DNA of 64,000 bases from assembly GCA_017506865.1 (NCBI GenBank), contig JAFCMP010000147.1, positions 62,001 to 126,000 on the forward strand. Direction: 5' to 3'. The translations under genes and the position numbers were made by a program. Positions 34,784-45,624 of the stretch are shown here, one piece after another; the first letter of the stretch is position 1, and each line of letters opens with the position of its first letter. Below the pieces are notes generated by a model that had not been told where the DNA came from, made no database searches, and worked only from the letters and a program-made list of their open reading frames with translations. Origin of the DNA: Tribonema minus. Its lineage: Eukaryota > Sar > Xanthophyceae > Tribonematales > Tribonemataceae.

Positions 34784-36343
34784 CTAAAGGTGCTTGCACA
34801 CATTGACGCTCAGCGCGCAAAGTGCTTGTGTCCAAACAGCGGCAGCGGCAGGCTCGCAGTATCCAGGACCAGGCGGCGCAGACTTCTGGTGCCGGCATGC
34901 TCATCAGCGACGACGGGCGAAGGCAGCGCAGTATTCAGGGCTGCAGCAGTCACGCACACACATGCAGCACACATGCACACGATGCAGCTGCACCTCAGGT
35001 TCGAGGCCGCGGCGGCAGCACCATCAGCGACGGCGGCAGCACATAGCGCAGGTACTCAGGCGGCACTAGCACCACCACCCAGCAGGGCCAGCGACAGAGG
35101 CAGCAGCGGCAGCAAATGGCGCAGCTTCCCCAGTGGCGCCATCAATGTTTCCTGCGCAGGCGACACAGGTTCGCCAGGCTGCGCCAGCTGCTGCAGAGGC
35201 AGCGGCAGCAGACGGCGCAGCATCTCTGATGGCGGTAGCGGCTACAGCTGCAGCCATTGCGGCGGCAGTCTGCCCACTCTGGCAAGGCCACGCATCACAT
35301 ACATGGCTCTGTCAAGCACCACGTGTTAAGGCACATGATAGCTACCATCATTATGCTAAATTGCAAGACAACATCAAGCGGGCCACTGCAGCCGCGTCGC
35401 AGCGCTCTTGCGGCAGTACTCAAGACAGGGCTGGTCAACGAGGCCTGCACGCAGTTCCTGGCGGTGCCAGGGGATCGCTGATTGGACGTCGTGTTGTCTG
35501 CTGACATCGTCTACGACAACATGATCCGTCAGCTATGCCTGTAGTGGACATGACGCTCAGGCGCTGTAGAGGCCGGCAAAAACTGCAGCAAACGTCAAGC
35601 TGTGCTGCGACCAACACGCCGCCGATTCTGGACACTATGAGCCTCATCGCCACAAACTCGCCACTTTGGCAATTCGACGACTTAGCAGCATTGGCGCGCA
35701 GCAGTCAAAGCTCTGGAAGCTGTCGATGTGGAGTATGCGAGCAGACGTCTGTTCATGGAGGCAGTTGCTCCGGCGCACACACGCGCAGCCCTCTCAGCAG
35801 TGCTCCACATGGCATACTCTGGTTGCGTGCGATGACACACATGGCAGAGTTAAAGGGGGCGAACAGCTGATGAGGGTGCGTGGGGGAAGATGTGATTGTC
35901 AAAGCGCATAGAGACACTCGTCACAAGGTACATGCATGTGGCCTCTGGTAGCAAGCTAGAAACGAATGGACTGTTTCGCGCCCTGAAATCCAGTATAGAA
36001 ACTCACTCACACAGGTTATCGAGGTTCAAGGTTTACAAGACATGTATACACATCTGGTATGTAGCAACTGGTCTTTGCTTACAAGACATGCATACACATC
36101 TGGTATGTAGAACTGGTCTTTGTCGTGAGCAAGCTCCACGTGTGCTCCAAAATCGCCTGCCACGTGGCGGCTGGGCGCGTGTGCCTACATAGCTGATCGA
36201 TCAAATCGCTCCGTTCTCAAGCCAGTCACATACACAGCGGAGAAAGTTAGCTAGTCTCACTCAGCACTCAGCGCAGCTTCGTTCAGTGTGAGCATCATAC
36301 AACATCAGCCACACAGCAACACAGAGAAACAAGCAAGACAAAC
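34784..36343. other. Low-complexity and relic region upstream of the secreted STI1-like gene
   Basis: Positions 34980-35260 are rich in GGCAGC/GCAGCA triplets, and the long plus-strand frame 34760-35329 follows that composition. At 35818 downward the minus strand carries EYAMWSTAERAAR after an acceptor-like CCAG, related to the exon at 9772-9868, then a stop. Position 35972 has the E2F-like core TTTCGCGCCCTGA. A 46-bp tandem pair occupies 36033-36123. The last 150 bp are A-rich and probably hold the promoter and 5' UTR of the next gene. Confidence 0.45.
36033..36123 (+). repeat. 46-bp tandem pair upstream of the STI1-like gene
   Basis: Two adjacent copies start TTACAAGACATG at 36033 and 36079 and differ at two or three positions, including one missing base. 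They lie about 220 bp before the start codon of the next gene. Confidence 0.85.
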
Positions 36344-39300
36344 ATGAGATTCGGATCAATCTTAGGCTGCGGCCTGGCAGTATCGCTATGCCTGTGTGGC
36401 GCGAATGCCAAGGGCAACCGGTGGACGCGCAAAAAGGACAAGGAGCAGGAGGAGAATGGCTTTGATCAGCTCATCAAGCTGAAGAAGCCAGAGGCCGGCG
36501 GAGTAGGCGCTGGGGGCATCCTTGGACGGGGACCAGCGGCAGGCGCGGGCGGCATGGAGCAGTTCATGAGGACGCTGCAGGCGGGCGTTGGCGATGAAGG
36601 GCTTGACATGCAGAAGGTAACATGTTGTCGTACGCAAAAATCGCTGGTGCGGCTGATGTGAAGGCTGTCGTTTTTTACAAGTGCACCTTAGAAAGCGAGG
36701 TGGGCTTTTGTGCCATTGCCGTCATCATGTTCTTCACACGATTTGAGTGAATGCGAAGCTGGTGTCGATAGGTTTTTGATCGGAGCTGCGATTGCAGAAA
36801 AAGTCTAGTTGTCATGTTGAAGACTCTCTGATGGTGCAAGTTTTCATGGCGATGTGCGTCTCACAATGAGTTTTTGTGTCGCCAATTAGCTCTTCTGTTT
36901 CACCGCCTACTCACTCGAGACCAACGTTGTGGACTGGCGACATAGTTAAAGACAGGCTGCAAACAGCATCTCACTCTGTAGCTGATTTTTACCCTCATTC
37001 CTGCGTCCGATCTCAGATGGTCATGGAGAGCGTGAACACCCTGGTGGACATCCTTTCAGACCCTGAGCAACGAAAAGTTTTTGATCGCGAGTCCATCGAG
37101 GCCATGTTCAAGCAGCTGCCCCCCGAAATCATGGACACACCGGAGCTGGCGGCTGCGGCAAAGCAGAATCTGGCCCTGCTGGAGGAGCTTGACCCGAAGG
37201 AGTATGAGAAGCAGGTGCGCACGCATGTTTGAGACGTGTGGATTGAAGTTCACATACATCCCTGTGAAGGAGTATGAAAAGCAGGTGCCAAGTACTTTCG
37301 GACTGAGGCTTACACACGCACAAGCTGGGTGCTGTGCGCTCGGCACTGCTGGTTTTGCGTCATTAGCCGTGTGTTTGTTGAGCGCAGGTGACGGCAAGTA
37401 CCACTTGAGCCAGAGTTTATCCTGACTTGTTGAACATCAAGGGGGTTGATCTTCACTTCAAGTTGAGGCAAAGAGCATACCCACGCCCACTTGGGGTGCC
37501 GAGGCGGCGAGCCTTATGCTTGCAGTTCCAAGCAAAGAAATTGCACCATGAGTAGTGCACAGCCCCGATGTTGCTGTCGTACGGTCGTTGCCACGTTTGG
37601 ATGCACCCACAGTGCTTCACGCACTCTGAAGTAAGCATGCCAGCAGGTGGTGCAGTGGCGACTTTGCAGGCGTCGGCCCTGATGCCATGCAGTGCGACTA
37701 CATGGAACCATGACGTCTCGAGCGTGTGGGGCAGTCCGCTGTGTGCGCCATCAATGCTCTCCTCCTGTCAGCCTGGTCTGCTCAGTGGGGTACTGTGTTG
37801 CGGCAGTGGCTTTGGTGTCATTGCAGTTACTGAGTGCTGCACCAGAGCCGAGTGATGCCTTGATGAATTGCTCCCATCTGTAGGTACTTGTAGTGAAAAG
37901 TAACACTGTGGCTGCAGGACGGCTGAAACTTGCCTTGGCGAATTGCTCTTGTTTGTAGATACTTGTAGCGAAAGGAACACTGTGGCCGGATGCATTGTGT
38001 GTGATGATACATGTGATGAAGGTGGCCTCAGCCACGAGTGGCTATGGTGCAAGGGTTCTAGACACTTTTTTGCAGGCATCCTCAACTGTCACAATGCCAG
38101 CTCATGCTAATGTTCGCGTAGCTTGATGGACTGATGCCAGTAGCCACCATCGTTGATGCTGGATGCCCTCAACAATGCACACAACATGTTTGCGAGTTGC
38201 AACATGGGCTAGGCCACATGGCCCCTCGCAGTGTTTCTTCTCCAGTCATTGCTCAACATCATTTCTCAACACACCGACGGCCCATCTGACTGCCCCAGCA
38301 GTCAAATGCGGCTCACGGTTGCGCCATATGCCGCTCATCAGTCTGCCGTCGCTGTGCGCGGGCATAGCATGCACTGACACGGCGATCTCACCACCCTCAT
38401 AGCGACGGCGGCATGCATGTCCAATGCAACCCTATTGCATGTCGCGTGCCGCTGAACACCACGGTGAACCGGCGCATGGCGTCAGTGATCACTCAGGGAC
38501 AGCGCACTGAAGAAATGAACACACGAATGTCACACGCGGCGTACTGGTGTCCGTGAACTCATCTAATGGGATTCGCAGTCACCAGTGGCGCGCGTCGTGC
38601 GCACAGAATCAGCACATTAGCCACTACCCCATCGCAAAGCTTTTGGCTACGATTGCATACATGTGGCTACGAATTGCATATATGTAATATACGTGTGCCT
38701 GTCAGCCTCACCTGCGAGCGTGTGCACCCCCCCGCGCCTTCCCCCCCCCCTGGGCACAGGTCAACGAGATCCTGGACAGCATGCTGGACTACGCCAAGAA
38801 GATGCAGGACGTGCTCAAGGACCCGGACGCACTCAACAAGCTCATGAGCGACACGCTCGGCGCGCTGGGGCTCACGGAGGAGGATCTGGCAGAGGTCAGT
38901 GCTCATTCCCCTCCCCCCCCCCCCCCCCCCCTTCTTCCCCCCCCTGGGTGTCTGTTGCGCGCACTCAGCCCCCAAGCGCAACTTCCCGGTTGAAGTTGCA
39001 TATCGCCATTTGCCATGAGATTGACAGGCTCTCGTGAGCACGGTCCTCAGTGCGTCATCGCTGACAGATGAGGAACTCTGTGAGGTCAGCGCGCTCCCGC
39101 TCCGCGCTTTGCGTGCACTTGTTTGTGTCTGCATCGCGAAGGCCCTGGCGTGGTCTCTTCCCGACCGGATGTTTGCAGCGTCACTGTCAAGCGCAAGTCG
39201 GCTGCTCACGTGTCGCAACCGCTGCTCCTACGCGCAGGCGCAAAAGCTGCTGTCGGATCCCAAGGCGATGCAGGATGCAATGTCAGCCCTCAGCGGGCTG

Positions 39301-40726
39301 AAGGAGGAGGACTTTGCAGAACTGTCGGTGCGTGCCTGAATCCATATGACGGTCGAACACTATACTGTCAAGCTTATGGTGTGCTGGACAAGTGCTCTGC
39401 GGACTTTGCTACAGCTCTCTTTAGTCTAAGCCCACAAGTCGCCTCAAATGATGAGTTTGAGCGCCTGGCGAGCCGGGCAGCTGAGGTGGGGGTATCTGCA
39501 GGGGTTGCATTGCACTCCGTCCATGGTGGGCCTTGCGTGATTGTGGAGCAGTGCGCAAGCTGCAGGATGTTAGCAACCACAAAGCGTTTCATGTTGTGGC
39601 AACCATGTACTGTGTAGCTGCATGTTGCATGCGTGTACGGCTGCCTGTTGGCTCATTTCCTCCCATGGAGCGCGCTTGTGTTCGTTATGTCTACATACAC
39701 GAGAGCGAGCCACCATGCCGCAGAAGTGGTGGTGGTGCCCGTTGTCTCGCCGTGTGGAGCGCCGTATATATCTGTGTGCTGAAACTTAATTGCACACTTT
39801 GTGATCACGAAGGGGCTAGGAGCGAGCAATCAAGGCACTTACATCAAGGGCATTAAGCTTGCTTGAAAGTTGTATTTGAAATGCTCAAGCTTGAGCAGCA
39901 GCAGCAAAGTTAGGGAGTCCTTCATGGCAGTTCTTAATTGGTCAAGCTGCACACACGACAGCCAGGCTTTGTGCCATTGTGTCAGCGTTGCCTGGCGTCA
40001 CAACTCTCAAATGATGTGCGGTTTCTTAGCCAACTGCTACCTGTGGTATACCATGTCTTGGTCTTTGCATTATCTCGCAGAACTTGCTGGGAGACCCCAG
40101 CGCAATGGACTCTATGATGAAAAATCTTATGAATGACCCCGAGATGAAGGCCGCGCTCCAGGACCCCAACTTGGCAGGTGAGCTTTGCACACGACTGACT
40201 CGGAGGCTCCGCTCGAATCTGTCGACTGGAACTGTTGTGCTTCTATGCTGCAGAGCTGCGGTGAGGGGTTCTTAGGGTCGGGGTTCGGTTTAATTACGGT
40301 AACCCTAGCTCTGACGCTACCCTCGCTTGCCCCACGAGACAGCGCTCCACCAGCTGTCTTTCACCACCACGAACGTTGGCATGCGCGTCTGCACACACTG
40401 ACGTCATGGTGGCTTCAGGGCGACGCACAATCATGTACCGCTAGAAGTATACGTTGAAGTAGTGAAAGTGATGGTCGAACGCTGTCTGCTCCGCCAGATG
40501 GAGTGACTGCAGTGCAAGCGTGATGATCCAGCACAGAATCGCACACAGCAGTACACATGAGCCCATGCGCGCACGTGCTCACCTTGCGTGCCCCCTTCGC
40601 GCGCTGTCACGTCCCCCCCCTGTCACCGCAGGGATGTACGAGGAGCTGATGAAAGATCCCGAGCTGCAAGCGGCGATGGGGCAGGCATCGGACGCCGCAA
40701 AACCGGCGCGCCGACAGCGAGCGTAG
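36344..40726 (+). CDS. Signal-peptide protein with repeated DP/STI1-like helical motifs
   Basis: Seven exons (36344-36616, 37017-37214, 38760-38894, 39028-39084, 39238-39327, 40081-40177, 40632-40726) give about 314 residues with phases 0,0,0,0,0,1. It begins with an ER signal peptide (MRFGSILGCGLAVSLCLCGA, cleavage likely after NA) and then a Lys/Glu-rich stretch and a GGILGRGPAAGAGG linker. The rest is a series of helical units of the form L-x-DP: TLVDILSDPEQRKVF, MQDVLKDPDALNKLM, KLLSDPKAMQDAMSAL, NLMNDPEMKAALQDPNLA and YEELMKDPELQAAM. These resemble the DP/STI1 domains of Hop, Sgt2 and ubiquilin, which bind hydrophobic clients or chaperones; a secretory-pathway or plastid co-chaperone is my inference. 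No Phe motif follows the signal peptide, so plastid import is not indicated. A C-rich tract of about 20 bases precedes exon 3 and another follows it. A related gene follows 1.1 kb downstream. Confidence 0.75.
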
Positions 40727-41851
40727 GGCATGACGTCATGTCTGTGCAGTGCAACACACACCATTCATAGAGCGTTGATCAGATGGGGGGCTGACAGGCC
40801 ATGTTGAAATGGGGGGATGGGGGGCAGTCGCACAAATCAGATTTTTCATGTACCATGTGCCGGGTCCACTCGGGTGTTTCTGCTGCTGCGGTGATGCGTA
40901 TTGACACTGTCGATGGCTGTTGTGTCATCGGATGTGAATGCTGATTATTGGTGCTTTGAGACTAGAGGCCATAAATGTGTGGTACGTTATAATGCACCCT
41001 GTCACGCAATGCTCCCAGTTGTCTTCGAGTTTGTCTACTGTTGAACTTGACACCGCCGCCAAAGGCCTCCCACAAAACGCCGAACGTTCAATTCAGCTGC
41101 TCTCATTCATTTGTCCCATATTCCACCTAAGGCTGTTGTGTTGAATCACTTGCTTCCCTGTGTGTCTGTTGACAGTGTACGTGCCAGCGCCAGCACGGCA
41201 ACTGTTGGACAGTCGCTTCATCAATGCTCAGCATGCGTGTGTGCACGCTGAGCCAGCGCGCTCATCACCGCGCTTGAAGACACAGGAGGTTCCGCTCCAG
41301 CAGAGCGTCCGCACGGTGCTTGCGCACTATCGTACACGATCCGTACTGGCTTCCTGCCACCACAGAGTTCTCGGTCTGAAACTCTCTGCCTGCCTAGTCT
41401 GCGCTGCTCGAGGTTGAAGTTGTATATTATGTCCTGGATAGCATGGGCTGAGCACACGATAAAATGGGCTTTGCGTTAACTATATGTACGGGGGGGCCGG
41501 CAGTTCGGCGCTGGCCGGCGAGGGCCGCGGCACCTGCGACAGTGCGATGCGGCGATGAGCGATGAGCGATGTGTGCCTGCGTTCCAGTTGTTGATCACAA
41601 TGAAGGCGCGCTGTAGCAAGGGATGTGCGGCGGCGCTAGAAGGCACGCGCTGCGCAAGATTATAGCTGCCCTGAGAACTTTGCTAGGCGTGTGCAACGCC
41701 TGGGGGTCGCGTGACATAGCGCCGAAGTGGTTGAAGTTGAAGATGTAACCCATCAAAAATCTGAGGTCGAGTGCTGTCGCCTTACTGGGATCGCCGCACC
41801 AGTTGATCTCAAACTTGTGTGACTGAAAACCGGGCTGCATACTCGCTCAAA
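40727..41851. other. Spacer between the two STI1-like paralogues
   Basis: No gene is supported. It contains GTTGAAGTTG-type words at about 41416 and 41729 and otherwise unremarkable sequence. It should hold the 3' UTR of the first copy and the promoter of the second. Confidence 0.5.
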
Positions 41852-43810
41852 ATGAGATTCATGCCGGTGATAGGCTTCTGCCTGCTGTGCCTGTGCGTCT
41901 CGGACGCGGCCAGCAACTGGTGGGGACGAAAAAAACAGCAGAAGAAAGATAACACTCCAGTGCGGTGGCGCTAACTGAAATCTCGGGCTCTGGCGGCATG
42001 CCGGGGCGGGGCCCTGCAGCAAACCCCGAGACCGTGGAGCGGTTCGTCGAAGCCCTGCAAACGAGGGTGGAGACACTCGTGGACACGTGGGGGACAGCTG
42101 ATCTCACCTCGCGAGCCAAGCAGTCAAGCTACAACCACCGTGCAAAGAGGTACATGCATTTCTGGTGCAATTGACGCACTGATGGCGGGCTGCACTGCTT
42201 CAAATGCTCGTTGTGTAGCCGCCTAAGTCATGCGCACCTCTCATTTTTGCCGATCGCACCTCAAGATGATAGGCTCGCCTTGACTAACGCCATCGCTTTC
42301 TCGTTTGGTCCCGTGCGCAGGTGGCGACGCTGTTTTCAGATCCCGAGAAAATGCAGCTCGTGTATGGTTACCTCAGCATTGCTCTGAAGTTCATGGAGGA
42401 GGACGAGCTCGCTCTTCTTGTAGTGCGTTCAACACGGTGTACAGCGCTTTTTCGCGCCGGGAGCGAGAATTAGTAAAAAGAACAGCGCACAGTGGATACG
42501 GTCGGCGTCAGGTCGAATGGAGGCTATGCAATGGATTCCACAAATCGTGTTCAATCGTATGAAAAGCCTCGTGCCAAAGCTGAGCAGAGGCGGTTGAATG
42601 AGGGTTACTGTAGGGTTATATACTGGCTTGACTTGCAAGTACCACCCTTTGTGTATTGAGTTACACCTGACAGGCAGACCCTGGTGTTGTTGTAAATAAG
42701 GTTTGATTGCACCTTGCGCAGCGGAGATGTCTCACTACACAGGCTGAGAGTTGCTGTGCGGACATACCATGATGTGTCTACAATGTGCAGCTACCAGCCA
42801 AGTGCTAGCACCATCACCTAGCCGCATTCAATGAGCAGCATGACAAGAGCAATGTGTGTTGATAAAGCAAAAACAAAAACGAGCTTCACATTCCTCAGAC
42901 GGACTTCTGTGCGCCTTCAGCACTCAACAGCACTTCGCCGGTAATTGCAGTATTACAACAGTACACATGCATGCCAACACACGAGGGTTCACACCTTAGG
43001 AACACCCAGGCCAGCCTCCATTGGGGCCTCCATCCTCATACTTCTACAAGCTCATGAGTACAAAATTGTGATTACTCGATGCTGTGGCACCTGCTCAGGA
43101 CGAGCATCAAGCACCTTAAAAGCACCGCGTTTTGTTTTGGCGTGTTTCCAGAAAGCGCTGGAGGAGCCCGATCAAGTGGACCTGACAGACGAGCGCCTTT
43201 ATGCTAGTTGGGACCCCTGGCTGCGGAATCTCATAAACCCTGAACAGTGGGTGATCAAGTACGCTTACGATCCTTCCATTCAAGCCCTCATCAACCAGCT
43301 TCATATGGCAGGTGCGGTGCGCTTCATGGACGATTACTGAAAACAATTGTCTCGCATGCACCTTGACGCACCTCGTGAACCAGCACGCATGGCTTCAAAG
43401 AGATCACAAGTCCTACATGATGTGTACTTGAAGTACCTTTTTTCAAGCACTGACCCTGAAGAGAAAACCCTCGTCGGAGAGCTTGGCATGGCGTATGCAA
43501 TGATTTAGAGTGTTGTGCAAACAAACCTCCCAAGAGTCCCTTGATGCACAATCCTGTGCAATGCGTGCGCAGTGGCTGTCATGTGGCTGGCTGGCGACTG
43601 AGTGTCATACTTTATAGAAGCAAGTGAAACAAGAACTTCCACGTGACTGCGAAATGCATGTGGCCACCTGTGCGCTCACTGCGCTGCCGTCCCCACCGCG
43701 TCGCCGCCGCTGCAGCTGCGTTTGACTGGCTGGCAAAGGATCGCGAGGTGCTGACATTTTTGGGCTCGGTGACAGACGCAGCATATCCCTTGCTCAAACG
43801 GCTGGCTTAA
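41852..43810 (+). pseudogene. Second copy of the signal-peptide STI1-like gene, frame broken in exon 1
   Basis: The copy starts MRFMPVIGFCLLCLCVSDA, a signal peptide like that of the gene at 36344. It then continues with WWGRKKQQKK, matching the basic stretch of the first copy. In the opening frame a TAA follows near 41971. The homologous continuation (GSGGMPGRGPAANPETVERF) is in another frame, so the frame must shift between about 41955 and 41972. Later exons are intact and phase-matched: 42321-42419 (TLFSDPEKMQLVYGYLSIAL), 43152-43311 (LEEPDQVDLTDERLY; INPEQWVIKYAYDPSIQALI) and 43716-43810 (FDWLAKDREVLTFLGSVTDA to stop). The donor of exon 1 is uncertain (42066 or 42149). Intact later exons suggest either a very recent break or a base-call error; a functional gene is quite possible. 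One DP-type exon fewer is seen than in copy 1. Confidence 0.55.
42446..42483 (+). repeat. Dispersed palindromic element with E2F-like core, copy 3
   Basis: GCTTTTTCGCGCCGGGAGCG, then AGAATTAGTAAAAAGAAC, lies in the first 70 bases of the intron after exon 42321-42419. It is a diverged, same-orientation copy of the elements at 22591 and 23171, and its end complementarity (CTTTTT/AAAAAG) is kept. Confidence 0.7.
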
Positions 43811-45624
43811 GATGTGGCGCGACGTCTACTTGGCGCGCTATTCGCACGCTATGTCAGTTCCAAATGAATTGCAGTCAGCATTTGAAGGGCCTGGTCGTGC
43901 AATTTGAGGGGGGTCGGGGGGGGAACACGGGGGGGGGAGGGCAGCAATGCTGCGGCATGCTATGCATAATAGTAACATTGGCCACAGCTCATCATCACGC
44001 GTGTGCATATACGTACATGCGACTTTCTTTCACACCAAGCAGTTCAGCGCTGTGTTCAGCATCCGCCAAATGCTACATCTGAATGCCAAACACGTTGGCC
44101 TATGTGTATTGCGTCATGTGCTCCACAGCACCAGCCGCACGCCTCTCCGTGTCAGCAGCGCAACTGTTTCAAATGCATTCGTACACGTGTAATCCGTGCC
44201 TCCCGAGTGTTTGCAGCATGACTTTGCGTTGCCAATGTGCAATTCTGCATGGCACAACTGGGTGACAATCTGCCAGTCAATGAGTGAGCGACAACACACC
44301 ATGATGCCGAACAGAGCGGAAGGTGGGGGAGACGGCAGCGACGCACGCATTGGCATGGCTGTGCACACATCGCTACTCCAGGGTTGGCACCCGCTGTGCA
44401 GCACGCAGTGGTGCCTGCGGATCGTGCACGCATGGGGAACTCAACAGACATTCTCAGCACAATCAGGCATCATGGTGCGATGACACAGCAACCTGCCTCA
44501 GCGACTGAGCTGCGCACCGAGGTTGTGATCTTTACAAGCACTACACATACACACACGCACAGCGAGCAGGATGATATTGCTCACACGAGGCTGGGTTTAT
44601 ACCAACGCCCATATCATTGACACTGCCTGCACAACGTACTTGAAGTACTTGCGCCGTTGCAGGTTCGGGCACCAGCATGCCTCCTCTGATCATACTGGCT
44701 GGATACAGACGTCAGCGCAGCGTCACGCACCACAGCAAGCACACGCAGTTGCTCGTCGGGCGGGGCATTGATGCATTCAATTTATGTATTGATCATTTGA
44801 GTGCCTCACAGGCAGTCATGTGCATGGCCCTGACTCTGTGAAGCAAGAGGGGCACTGACACCCTGGTGTTACAAAGCCAGGGTGTTGTCATCGGGTGCGC
44901 TGCACAACCGTTGTGTTTGCTGCTTCCAAAAGAACAACAAGCGCTTGCTTGGAGCACAGCACAGCACCCTAGTGCCCCTCATGATGTCTATGCTACTTGT
45001 GGTCAGGTGCTTTGGAAGACACTGTTGGATAAATCTGGGGTTCGGTATCACCGCGCATGCTGCACGTGTCGGAACGGTGTTGAGGTGATCAGCGTCAGAG
45101 TGAGTCACCGCCCTGCTGACTGCTTCCTCAGATGCCGTTCTTTTCATATGCCCCCCCCACCCCACACACAACCTTGCACTACAGCCACTAGTTGTACCTG
45201 CCTACTGGCCCTACAGCTGCCACCACCGAATGCACCATAATACTCCACAGACCATCGACACCACCCACCGTTGCGCATGCAGGCAGCATGCGCCGCCGAC
45301 CGTGCTGTAACGCATGCCGCACCACACACACCACACACGCCTGTCCGCTGCACCTGGCACTGATTGCTATTGACCAAGTTGAAGTTGAAATTGCCGCCGC
45401 TGCGCCGCCAAGTGACTGCCGCCGCCGCTGGCGCTGCTGCCGTCGCCGCCCACCGGCGCTGCTGCCGCTGCCGCCAAGGCACTGCTGCCACCGCTGCTGC
45501 TGCCGCTGCTGCCGCCGCTGCTGCTGCCGCTGCCGCCGCCGCCGCCGCCGCAACCGCCGCAGCAGCGCATCCACGCCAGCGCACGCCTCGCCGGTGCCTC
45601 GTAACTGCCGTCCCTGCAGCGCTA
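43811..45624. other. Convergent intergenic region
   Basis: This lies between the ends of a plus-strand and a minus-strand gene. I see no supported exon. G tracts occur near 43910-43940. Positions 45400-45560 are a GCC/GCT triplet-rich block listed separately; the long Ala-rich frames there on both strands follow from it. Confidence 0.5.
45400..45560. repeat. GCC/GCT triplet-rich low-complexity block
   Basis: About 160 bp of near-continuous GCCGCYGCT triplets, starting beside a GTTGAAGTTGAAATTG word. It lies just 3' of the oxidoreductase stop codon and probably in its 3' UTR. Frames through it give poly-Ala, poly-Gly or poly-Arg and are not counted as genes. Confidence 0.8.

Noticed and set aside
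34760..35329. 189-codon plus-strand frame
   Set aside because: Its content tracks GGCAGC triplets, and a minus-strand exon with proper splice signals overlaps its start.
39437..39485. Possible extra exon SNDEFERLASRAAE in the first STI1-like gene
   Set aside because: The peptide looks real and has a GAG|GTGGGG donor, but no acceptor gives a phase that fits the flanking exons, which already join in phase 0.
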